Assembly: GCA_919902045.1 (NCBI GenBank)
Contig: CAKKSP010000019.1
Span: forward strand, 1 to 32,762
DNA: 32,762 nucleotides
DNA from: Omnitrophica bacterium GWA2_41_15
GTDB taxonomy: Bacteria; Omnitrophota; Gorgyraeia; Gygaellales; Profunditerraquicolaceae
Reading direction: 5' to 3'
Shown here: positions 7,666 to 14,623 of the stretch, one piece after another
How positions within the stretch are numbered: position 1 is the first letter of the stretch
Layout of the letters: each line of letters starts with the position of its first letter
Made by a program: the position numbers and the translations under genes
The notes under the pieces: generated by a model
The model's database searches: none
Seen by the model: only the letters and a program-made list of their open reading frames with translations
What the model was told of the DNA's origin: nothing

Positions 7666-10418
7666 TGAGCGAAACTCCAACCTGTTATAATCCAAAAGAA
7701 ACAGAAGAAAAGTGGTATAAATTCTGGGAAGAAAATAATTACTTCAAAGCTAAAGTAAATCCAGATAAAAAATCTTTCACCATAGTTATTCCCCCGCCAA
7801 ATGTTACCGGCATCCTGCATATGGGGCATGCCTTAAACAATACAATCCAAGATATTCTTATTCGTTATCAGCGTATGAGAGGCAAAGAGGTGCTCTGGAT
7901 GCCCGGGACAGATCATGCCGGGATTGCCACACAAAATGTTGTGGAAAAAAACCTGGCTAAGGAAGGCTTGGGCCGCCATGATCTTGGACGCGAAAAATTT
8001 ATTGAGCGCGTCTGGGTTTGGAAAGAGCAATATGGCTCAACAATTATCCGCCAGCTGAAAAAACTTGGCGCTTCTTGTGATTGGTCGCGTACCCGCTTTA
8101 CAATGGATGAAGAATATTCAAAAGCGGTAAAAGAAGTTTTTATTAAGCTTTGGGATAAGGGATTGATCTATCAGGATAATAAAGTAATTAACTGGTGCCC
8201 GCGCTGTCAGACCGCACTTTCTGATGAAGAAGCCCCGCATAAGGATATGGAGGGGAGTCTTTATTATATAAAATATCCATTAAAGGGACTGTCCCCTAGC
8301 GGGGACGAGTCCCCGCAGGGGACTGTCCCTGAACATGTCGTAGTCGCAACCACCCGCCCCGAAACTATGCTAGGCGATACCGCAGTGGTCGTAAATCCAA
8401 AAGATAAACGCTACAAAAAATATATCGGTAAAACATTGATTCTGCCATTAGCTAACCGCGAGATTAAAATCATTGCCGATGAGATGGTAGATATGAAGTT
8501 CGGTACGGGTGCGGTTAAAGTTACTCCGGCGCATGATCCCAATGATTATATTTTAGGTAAAAAACATAGCTTAGAGTTTATAAACGTAATGCATCCTGAT
8601 GGCCGCATAAATAATCTGGGCGGAGATTATAAAGATATGGATCGTTTTGAGGCGCGTCAGGCGATCATTAAAGATCTAAAAGAGCGTAATCTACTTGAAA
8701 AAATAGAGCCGCATCCGCTTTCAGCAGGCCATTGTTACCGTTGCCATACGATTATTGAGCCGTACTTATCTAAGCAATGGTTTGTAAAAATGGGGCCTCT
8801 TGCAAAGCCGGCATTGGAAGCGGTAAAAAACGGCACAATCAAGTTCCATCCGCGGCGTTGGACAAAGGTTTATTTAAATTGGATGGAAAATATTCAGGAT
8901 TGGTGTATTTCACGGCAGATTTGGTGGGGGCATCGGTTGCCGTTATATTATTGCAGAAAATGCCAACAGGACAACAGTCATTGCGACCCCGAGCGAAGCG
9001 AGGGGGAAGCAATCTTATCTTCGAAAGATTGCTTCGTCGCTGGAGCTCCTCGCAATGACAAGTCCGTTATTGTTTCTTGTATTAAGCCTGAAAAATGCCC
9101 AAATTGCGGTTCAACCGATATCTACCAGGACGAGGATGTTTTAGACACCTGGTTTTCAAGCTGGCTTTGGCCGTTTGCGACGTTTAGAAATCAGGAAGAT
9201 TTAAAATATTTCTATCCAACGGCAGTATTAGTTACTGCTCCTGAGATCATCTTTTTCTGGGTAGCGCGCATGGTTATGGCAGGATATGAATTTATGGGCA
9301 AAGAGCCTTTTAGTGATGTTTATATCCATGGCACGGTGCGTGACATTGAAGGCAAAAAGATGTCTAAGTCTTTGGGTAATGTTATTGACCCCTTAGATAT
9401 TATCGCCGAATACGGAACTGATGCACTACGTTTTAGCCTTATCTCTATTACTGCGCAAGGCCAAGATGTATTTTTATCAAAAGAGCGTTTTGAACAAGGA
9501 AGAAATTTTTCCAATAAAATTTGGAATGCTACGCGTTTTATCTTAAGCAATATTGATCCTGAGGTTACTAAAACCGACCTTTGTGTGATTTTTAAAAATT
9601 CAGAGCTTGGTATTTTTGAGCGTTGGATTTTGAGCCGGTTTTATAACACTTTAAAACAGGTTAATAAAAATCTCGAAGCTTATAAATTTAACGAAGCGGC
9701 AAATATTTTATACTCATTTTTCTGGCATGAATTTTGTGACTGGTATTTAGAGTTGGCAAAGCTAACTATTCAGAAAAAAACTACACAGATTGTTTTATAT
9801 AAGGTGCTTGAGAAATTTTTGCGCCTTGCGCATCCTTTTATGCCTTTTATTACCGAAGAACTTTGGTATCAGACTAATCCTGAACATGGTTCTATCATGA
9901 TCTCGTCATGGCCGCATTTGCAAGAAAATATGATTGATAAAAAAGTTGAGCAGAAGGTAGAAACAATTTTTAACCTGGTTGCGGTATTACGTAATATGCG
10001 CGCGGAACTTGAAATATTACCTCAAGATCCCATTAAGGCAAAAATCTTTTCTACTGTTAAACAGGAAAGGCTTTTAGCTGAGGAAGTAAAGCCTTATATA
10101 ATGCGTTTAGCTCGTCTTGATCAGCTTGATATCGAAGAGAAATATGCACATATTAGCGGAGAGTTTACCGCAATCGTAGAAAAAATGCATGTTGTTATAC
10201 CTCTTACGGGAGTTTTAGATATTGCATCCTATCGTAATAAATTAGGGCAAAAAATAAAAAAGGCAGAAAATGATTTAAACTCTAAAGAGGCGATGATTAG
10301 AAATGAGCAATTTGTAAAAAAGGCTCCGGTTGAAGTAGTGGAAAAAGAACGACAGAGGATTATAGAATTAAAAGAAACTATTCACAAACTAAAGGCGGTG
10401 GAAGATGGGATACGGTAA
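7665..10418 (+). CDS. valS: Valyl-tRNA synthetase
   Basis: This class Ia synthetase charges tRNA-Val. The HIGH motif is H52-M-G-H55 (in PPNVTGILHMGHALN) and the KMSKS motif is at residues 565-569. The editing (CP1) region contains VVATTRPETMLGDTA. Cysteine pairs YCRKC and CPNCG flank an unusual segment. A C-terminal coiled coil (ending KERQRIIELKETIHKLKAVE) is the usual tRNA-binding arm. Two segments look inserted: residues about 208-222 (rich in S, G, P, encoded by a 45-bp palindromic element) and about 438-465 (encoded by an 83-bp palindromic repeat). Both keep the frame open, and the catalytic motifs are intact, so the enzyme is likely functional. The gene overlaps cimA by 1 base and nadC by 14. 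Confidence 0.96.
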   Translation: MSETPTCYNPKETEEKWYKFWEENNYFKAKVNPDKKSFTIVIPPPNVTGILHMGHALNNTIQDILIRYQRMRGKEVLWMPGTDHAGIATQNVVEKNLAKEGLGRHDLGREKFIERVWVWKEQYGSTIIRQLKKLGASCDWSRTRFTMDEEYSKAVKEVFIKLWDKGLIYQDNKVINWCPRCQTALSDEEAPHKDMEGSLYYIKYPLKGLSPSGDESPQGTVPEHVVVATTRPETMLGDTAVVVNPKDKRYKKYIGKTLILPLANREIKIIADEMVDMKFGTGAVKVTPAHDPNDYILGKKHSLEFINVMHPDGRINNLGGDYKDMDRFEARQAIIKDLKERNLLEKIEPHPLSAGHCYRCHTIIEPYLSKQWFVKMGPLAKPALEAVKNGTIKFHPRRWTKVYLNWMENIQDWCISRQIWWGHRLPLYYCRKCQQDNSHCDPERSEGEAILSSKDCFVAGAPRNDKSVIVSCIKPEKCPNCGSTDIYQDEDVLDTWFSSWLWPFATFRNQEDLKYFYPTAVLVTAPEIIFFWVARMVMAGYEFMGKEPFSDVYIHGTVRDIEGKKMSKSLGNVIDPLDIIAEYGTDALRFSLISITAQGQDVFLSKERFEQGRNFSNKIWNATRFILSNIDPEVTKTDLCVIFKNSELGIFERWILSRFYNTLKQVNKNLEAYKFNEAANILYSFFWHEFCDWYLELAKLTIQKKTTQIVLYKVLEKFLRLAHPFMPFITEELWYQTNPEHGSIMISSWPHLQENMIDKKVEQKVETIFNLVAVLRNMRAELEILPQDPIKAKIFSTVKQERLLAEEVKPYIMRLARLDQLDIEEKYAHISGEFTAIVEKMHVVIPLTGVLDIASYRNKLGQKIKKAENDLNSKEAMIRNEQFVKKAPVEVVEKERQRIIELKETIHKLKAVEDGIR
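8285..8329. repeat. 45-bp palindromic repeat element within valS
   Basis: Three successive hairpins of the form GGGAC-loop-GTCCC fill exactly 45 bases (15 codons): GGGACTGTCCCC, GGGGACGAGTCCCC and GGGGACTGTCCC. The peptide they encode, around SPSGDESPQGTVP, interrupts the editing region of ValS just before VVVATTRPET. It is probably a small dispersed palindromic repeat that landed in frame. Confidence 0.75.
8977..9059. repeat. 83-bp palindromic (MITE/REP-like) repeat within valS
   Basis: The terminal inverted repeats are GTCATTGCGA (8977-8986) and TCGCAATGAC (9050-9059). An inner pair GAAGCAATCTT (9006-9016) and AAGATTGCTTC (9025-9035) completes a long hairpin. The sequence resembles a CATTGCGAGCGAAGC... 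type of dispersed palindrome that I recall from several bacterial groups. It adds about 28 residues (around CDPERSEGEAILSS) to ValS without breaking the frame. Confidence 0.85.
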
Positions 10419-11292
10419 ACATTTTCTTTCAGAAGAAAAGCCTCAGATTGACCAGGAGAAATTAAACAGTATAGTGCGCCATGCCCTTGTTGAGGATATC
10501 GGTAAAGGCGATATTACAACACAGCTTGTTATCTCGCCTGAAAAAGAAAAAGAGATTGAAGCGGATATTTTAGTTAAAGAAGACTGTATAGTTTGCGGGT
10601 TACAGGTCATGGAGCGGGTTTTTAAGACTGTAGATAGTAAGGTTACGGTTGAGGTTAAGGCCCGGGAGGCAAGAAAAGTAAAAAAAGGAAAAGTTATTGC
10701 GCATGTGCGTGGGAAAGCAAGCAGCATTATTACTGCGGAAAGAGTAGCACTTAATCTTCTAAGTATGTTATGTGCTGTCGCGACAAAAACACGTGAATTT
10801 GTAAATAAGATTGAGCCGTATAAAGTAAAAATCACCGATACCCGCAAGACCATACCCGGCGTGCGCGAACTGCAGAAGTATGCCGTGCGTATCGGAGGCG
10901 GGTTTAACCATCGCATGAGTTTAGATGAGATGATCCTTATGAAAGATAATCATATCAGGGTTACAGAAGGATATACGAAGCTTCCCAGCGTTCCCAAGGG
11001 TTTTAAGATCGAAATTGAGGTACAAAATATTGAAGAGTTTAAACATGCGCTGCGTTTTAAGCCGGATGTGATCATGTTAGATAATATGCAGTTAAAAGAT
11101 ATAAAGAAGGCGGTTAAGATCCGTAATAATACAACCTTTGATAGCCATCATCCGCGTACCAAGCTTGAAGTTTCAGGAGGCATAAATTTAAAAAATATCC
11201 GTAATATTGCCGCAAGCGGGGTAGAGATTATTTCTATCGGTGAGCTTACGCATTCTATCGAGGCTACTGATATAAGTTTGGATGTTAAATAG
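10405..11292 (+). CDS. nadC: Nicotinate-nucleotide pyrophosphorylase (quinolinate phosphoribosyltransferase)
   Basis: It converts quinolinate and PRPP to nicotinate mononucleotide in de novo NAD synthesis. The family core is clear: DTRKTIPGVRELQKYAV from about residue 145, then GGGFNHR, and LMKDNHI near residue 180. The C-terminal half has the expected barrel strands (EIEVQNIEEF, VIMLDNM, EVSGGI, EIISIGELTHS). Length (295 aa) is typical. The ATG lies inside the last codons of valS with GGTGGAAG just upstream, and the stop overlaps the uvrB start, so the gene sits inside a coupled operon. The neighbouring genes are unrelated housekeeping genes; nadA and nadB are not in the window. Confidence 0.96.
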   Translation: MGYGKHFLSEEKPQIDQEKLNSIVRHALVEDIGKGDITTQLVISPEKEKEIEADILVKEDCIVCGLQVMERVFKTVDSKVTVEVKAREARKVKKGKVIAHVRGKASSIITAERVALNLLSMLCAVATKTREFVNKIEPYKVKITDTRKTIPGVRELQKYAVRIGGGFNHRMSLDEMILMKDNHIRVTEGYTKLPSVPKGFKIEIEVQNIEEFKHALRFKPDVIMLDNMQLKDIKKAVKIRNNTTFDSHHPRTKLEVSGGINLKNIRNIAASGVEIISIGELTHSIEATDISLDVK

Positions 11293-13255
11293 TTCTAGTT
11301 TTAAACTTGTTTCTCCCTACAAACCCTGCGGGGATCAACCCGCAGCAATTAAGTCGTTGTTTGCTTCTCTTAAAAGCGGCTCAAAGAATCAGACTTTGTT
11401 AGGAGTAACCGGATCAGGAAAAACTTTTACCCTGGCAAATGTTATTGAAAGTTTCAATAAGCCTACCTTAGTAATTTCCCATAATAAAACTCTTGCTGCT
11501 CAGCTTTACTCTGAATTTAAAGAATTCTTCCCTCATAACGCGGTTGAATATTTTGTCAGTTATTACGATTATTACCAACCGGAAGCATATATACCCTCAA
11601 CCGATACTTACATAGAAAAAGATTCTGCCATAAACGATAAGCTTGACCGTTTGCGTCTTTCTTCTACAAGCTCGCTTTTATCTCGTCGCGACGTAATTAT
11701 TGTGGCTTCTGTTTCCTGCATTTATAACTTGGGGTCTCCGCAGGATTGGAAAGAAATGCTCGTAACTATTGAAAAAGGCCAAAATTATTCCAGGGATCAG
11801 ATAATCGCAGATCTTGTACATATTCAATATGAGCGTAATGACTATGAATTTGTGCGCGGTAGGATACGGGTGCGCGGGGATGTTATAGAGGTTTTTCCTT
11901 CCTATGTTCAAAAAGGAGTGCGAATTGAGCTTTCAGGAGATCAGGTGGAAAAAATTTCTGAAATTAATCCTTTAACCGGAGAGTTGATTTCGTCTTTAGA
12001 AAAAATAGCAATTTACCCGGCAAAACATTTTTTGGTTTCTGAGCCCAGAGTAGAGGAAGCAATAAAAGAGATCGAGTGTGACCTTAAAGAGCAGGTGAGC
12101 CTTTTAGAAAGTAAAAATAAACTTCTTGAAGCGCAAAGGCTTGGTTCGCGCACGCGTTATGATATAGAGATGTTGAAAGAGATAGGTTACTGCCATGGTA
12201 TCGAGAACTATTCGCGCTATCTTTCCGGTCGCCCTGCCGGTGCGCGGCCGTATTGTCTTATGGATTATTTCCCGGAAGATTTTCTTGTAGTAATTGATGA
12301 ATCGCATGTTACAATTCCGCAGATAAGAGGGATGTATGAAGGTGATCGTGCAAGAAAAGAAACACTTGTAGAATTTGGTTTTAGGCTTCCATCTTGCCTT
12401 GATAACCGGCCGCTTAAATATGATGAGTTTGACCGTTTAGTTAAACAAGAGATATTTGTTTCCGCAACACCAAATGAATATGAGATCAAAAAAAGTAATG
12501 GTAAGGTAATTGAGCAGATCATCCGTCCGACCGGGCTTGTGGATCCTGAGATAATTATTAAACCAAGTGAAGGCCAAATAAAAGACTTAGCCAAAGAGAT
12601 AAAAAAACGCAGCAAAAATAATGAGCGTACGCTTGTAACTACTATTACCAAAAGAATGGCAGAGGATTTATGTGTGTATCTGGTTGAGATGGGGATAAAG
12701 GCAAAATATATGCATTCAGAAATTGATACGATAGAGCGTTCAAAAATCTTAAGGGCGTTGCGGGCAAAGGAGTTTGATTGCCTGGTAGGTGTTAACTTGC
12801 TTAGAGAGGGATTAGATTTACCGGAGGTTTCTTTAGTTGCCATACTTGATGCGGATAAAGAAGGATTTTTACGTTCTGCTACTTCACTTATCCAGATTTC
12901 AGGCCGCGCAGCGCGTAATATCAATGCTTTAGTAATTATGTATGCTGATACTATGACCGGCTCAATCAATAAAGCAATTGCCGAATGTGCTCGCCGTAGA
13001 AAAATTCAGCGCGCCTTTAATCAAAAAAATAATATAACCCCCCGTTCAATAAAGAAAGCAATCCGCGAAGGGATTGAAAACCTGGCAGATTCTGAGGAGT
13101 TTGTGGCTTGTCTTACCGGAGAGGCAAAAGATAAGTATGAGTTGCATAAATATATTTCCGAATTAGAATATAATATGGAGCTTGCAGCGCGTAATTTAGA
13201 GTTTGAGAAAGCAGCGATTTTAAGGGATAAAATTAAGGAATTCAAAAAATTATGA
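11282..13255 (+). CDS. uvrB: UvrABC excinuclease subunit B
   Basis: UvrB is the damage-verifying helicase-like subunit of nucleotide excision repair. Walker A is GVTGSGKT (residues 41-48). The beta-hairpin that inserts into DNA is the tyrosine-rich YYDYYQPEAYIP near residue 95. The DEAD-box-like Walker B VIDESH is near residue 338. The helicase motif VGVNLLREGLDLPEV is present, and a C-terminal UVR (UvrC-interacting) motif fills the last 35 residues. Length (657 aa) is normal. The ATG overlaps the nadC stop by 11 bases, and the gene's own stop overlaps the coaX start by 4 bases. Confidence 0.98.
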   Translation: MLNSSSFKLVSPYKPCGDQPAAIKSLFASLKSGSKNQTLLGVTGSGKTFTLANVIESFNKPTLVISHNKTLAAQLYSEFKEFFPHNAVEYFVSYYDYYQPEAYIPSTDTYIEKDSAINDKLDRLRLSSTSSLLSRRDVIIVASVSCIYNLGSPQDWKEMLVTIEKGQNYSRDQIIADLVHIQYERNDYEFVRGRIRVRGDVIEVFPSYVQKGVRIELSGDQVEKISEINPLTGELISSLEKIAIYPAKHFLVSEPRVEEAIKEIECDLKEQVSLLESKNKLLEAQRLGSRTRYDIEMLKEIGYCHGIENYSRYLSGRPAGARPYCLMDYFPEDFLVVIDESHVTIPQIRGMYEGDRARKETLVEFGFRLPSCLDNRPLKYDEFDRLVKQEIFVSATPNEYEIKKSNGKVIEQIIRPTGLVDPEIIIKPSEGQIKDLAKEIKKRSKNNERTLVTTITKRMAEDLCVYLVEMGIKAKYMHSEIDTIERSKILRALRAKEFDCLVGVNLLREGLDLPEVSLVAILDADKEGFLRSATSLIQISGRAARNINALVIMYADTMTGSINKAIAECARRRKIQRAFNQKNNITPRSIKKAIREGIENLADSEEFVACLTGEAKDKYELHKYISELEYNMELAARNLEFEKAAILRDKIKEFKKL

Positions 13256-13995
13256 TTCTAACAGTTGATATCGGAAATACTACGGTGGCTCTTGGGTTTT
13301 TTAGCGGCGATAAGCTTTGCCGAAAGGCTATTTTTCCAAGCAAACAAAAAAGCTATTTTGAGAGCCTTGAAAAAACAATCAAAAAGCAGAAGATCAAAGC
13401 GGTAGTTATTTGCAGCGTTGTCCCTACGACTACGCGTGTATTTTGTCGTGATATTCAAAAAGTCTGTAGATTTAAGCCGATTATTATAGGAGAAGATTTA
13501 AAAGTTCCGATTAAAAATCTTTATCGTGAACCTAAACAGGTGGGGCAAGACCGGTTGGTAAATGCTTATGCTGGGATTAAGCTTTTTGGCGCACCACTAA
13601 TTGCGGTAGATTTTGGCACAGCTGTGACTTTTGACGTTGTATCTAAAAATGCGGAATATTTAGGAGGGATGATACTTCCCGGAATTCAGCTTTCTTTAGA
13701 AGCTTTACATAAGCGCACAGCATTACTTCCCAAGGTAGAGCTTAAAAAACCTAAAGAGTTGATCGGTAAAGATACTGATTCAAGTATTATAAGCGGGATA
13801 GTGCATGGTTTTGCTGCGATGAGCGATGAGCTTGTGAGTAGGATTAAGGAAGAAGTGGGGCAGGAGGCGAGTGTTGTTGCTACTGGAGGGGATTCTGAGC
13901 TTTTGGCCGAATATTGCAGGGAAATCAAAAAAATTGAACCAAATCTGACGCTTGTCGGGTTGAATATATTATATAATGTGCATTTGCACATTTGA
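13252..13995 (+). CDS. coaX: Type III pantothenate kinase
   Basis: It phosphorylates pantothenate, the first step of CoA synthesis, with an ASKHA-fold enzyme that is not inhibited by CoA in characterised members. The N-terminal phosphate-binding DIGNTTVALGFF starts at residue 6. The second signature DFGTAVTFDVV and the GGMILPGIQLS stretch are both present. Length (247 aa) is usual. The gene is last in the long housekeeping run, and a promoter starts at its 3' end (13992). The CoaB-type ligase gene at 2994 belongs to the same pathway. Confidence 0.95.
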   Translation: MILTVDIGNTTVALGFFSGDKLCRKAIFPSKQKSYFESLEKTIKKQKIKAVVICSVVPTTTRVFCRDIQKVCRFKPIIIGEDLKVPIKNLYREPKQVGQDRLVNAYAGIKLFGAPLIAVDFGTAVTFDVVSKNAEYLGGMILPGIQLSLEALHKRTALLPKVELKKPKELIGKDTDSSIISGIVHGFAAMSDELVSRIKEEVGQEASVVATGGDSELLAEYCREIKKIEPNLTLVGLNILYNVHLHI

Positions 13996-14019
13996 AACTA
14001 TGTAAATATATGCTATACT
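13992..14019 (+). promoter_or_regulatory. Sigma70-type promoter ahead of the riboswitch
   Basis: TTGAAA (13992-13997), a 16-base spacer and TATACT (14014-14019) with an extended -10 TG (TGCTATACT). It overlaps the end of coaX and would start transcription just before the structured leader. The 16 bases ATATGCTATACTTTTA recur exactly at the promoter near 20770. Confidence 0.7.
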
Positions 14020-14040
14020 TTTAATACAATCTGGAAACGC

Positions 14041-14082
14041 CCGGCGCAATCGGAATATGCGCCGGCGTGGCCCTCGTGGCCA
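14041..14082 (+). ncRNA. Two leader hairpins upstream of the aptamer
   Basis: CCGGCGCA (14041-14048) pairs with TGCGCCGG (14058-14065). TGGCC (14068-14072) pairs with GGCCA (14078-14082). The first hairpin is almost the same as the one at 205-246 before the PilZ gene, once that copy's inserted palindrome is removed. Confidence 0.6.
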
Positions 14083-14083
14083 A

Positions 14084-14210
14084 AGCTTGAAAAAGGTAAA
14101 CCAGCAGTGATGTTGGGACTCCGCCAAAAATATTGGCGGACTCGCCGAAGCAGTATGGCGAGACAAAGCCACCGATCCTAATCATAAGGAAGGACAGCGG
14201 GGCTGCCAAG
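14084..14210 (+). ncRNA. c-di-GMP-I (GEMM) type riboswitch with inserted hairpins
   Basis: The conserved pieces appear in order. AAAGGTAAACC (GGTAAACC at 14095-14102) is followed by hairpin CCAGCA-GTGA-TGTTGG with a GNRA tetraloop, then GGGAC (14115-14119), ACAAAGCC (14163-14170), a CCT...AGG stem, and finally GCGGGGCTGCC (ending 14207). GGTA pairs with TGCC to close the aptamer. The residue matching the ligand-contacting G20 of the Vibrio Vc2 aptamer appears to be G, favouring c-di-GMP over c-GAMP. Between GGGAC and ACAAAGCC, which are normally contiguous, 43 bases forming two perfect 6-bp hairpins are inserted. A terminator follows, so control is probably at transcription termination. Confidence 0.78.
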
Positions 14211-14222
14211 AGGAAGAAGTTT

Positions 14223-14254
14223 AAGACCTTAAGGTTACCTTAAGGTCTTTTTTT
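14223..14254 (+). terminator. Intrinsic terminator (riboswitch expression platform)
   Basis: The arms AAGACCTTAAGG (14223-14234) and CCTTAAGGTCTT (14238-14249) form a 12-bp perfect hairpin that runs into seven T residues (14248-14254). It lies between the aptamer and the next start codon, the place of an expression platform. I could not identify a clear antiterminator pairing by eye. Confidence 0.9.
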
Positions 14255-14299
14255 GTGCGCTTATTAAAAACTTTATAAAACACTACGCGGGGGTGGGAT

Positions 14300-14623
14300 A
14301 TGAAAAACAAAACTATTAATGAAATGCGGCAAAGAGTAATTGCTTTACTGACCAGAGAACAGCTTGATTTTCTGGATAAGCTTGGCAAAGATGCTTTTTT
14401 TACTACCGGCCATAAGCTTACACATACAAAGATTGTCAGCTATTCTCTTGATTTACTTATAAGCCTCGGCCTTGACGGTAAGAATATTAAATCTTACGAA
14501 GACCTGGAAAATAAGGCTAAAGAAGCGATTATGAAGAAGATAATTGCTTCTTCGCTTACGCCGAGTAAGGAAGAGTCGGTAAATGCAGAAAAAATGATTG
14601 AAATAAAAGGGGGGTTAAGATGA
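14300..14623 (+). CDS. Small protein of unknown function downstream of the c-di-GMP riboswitch
   Basis: I do not recognise this 107-residue protein with confidence. It is charged and predicted helical, with no signal peptide or membrane segment. A stretch around residues 13-55 (LLTREQLDFLDKLGKDAFFTTGHKL... then a helix SYSLDLLISLGLDG) could be a compact DNA- or protein-binding helical domain, possibly of ribbon-helix-helix type, but this is weak. The start has the G-rich GCGGGGGTGGG just upstream. Its stop overlaps the FAD-oxidoreductase start by 4 bases (ATGA). As the first gene behind the riboswitch and terminator it should respond directly to c-di-GMP, so it may be a regulator or partner of the secreted proteins behind it. 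Confidence 0.75.
   Translation: MKNKTINEMRQRVIALLTREQLDFLDKLGKDAFFTTGHKLTHTKIVSYSLDLLISLGLDGKNIKSYEDLENKAKEAIMKKIIASSLTPSKEESVNAEKMIEIKGGLR

Noticed and set aside
8777-9058. 93-residue + strand ORF inside valS
   Set aside because: It lies in another frame of a clear ValS coding region, and its end is created by the palindromic repeat.
12265-12969. 234-residue reverse-strand ORF opposite uvrB
   Set aside because: Shadow of the conserved uvrB helicase region; no start signal of its own.
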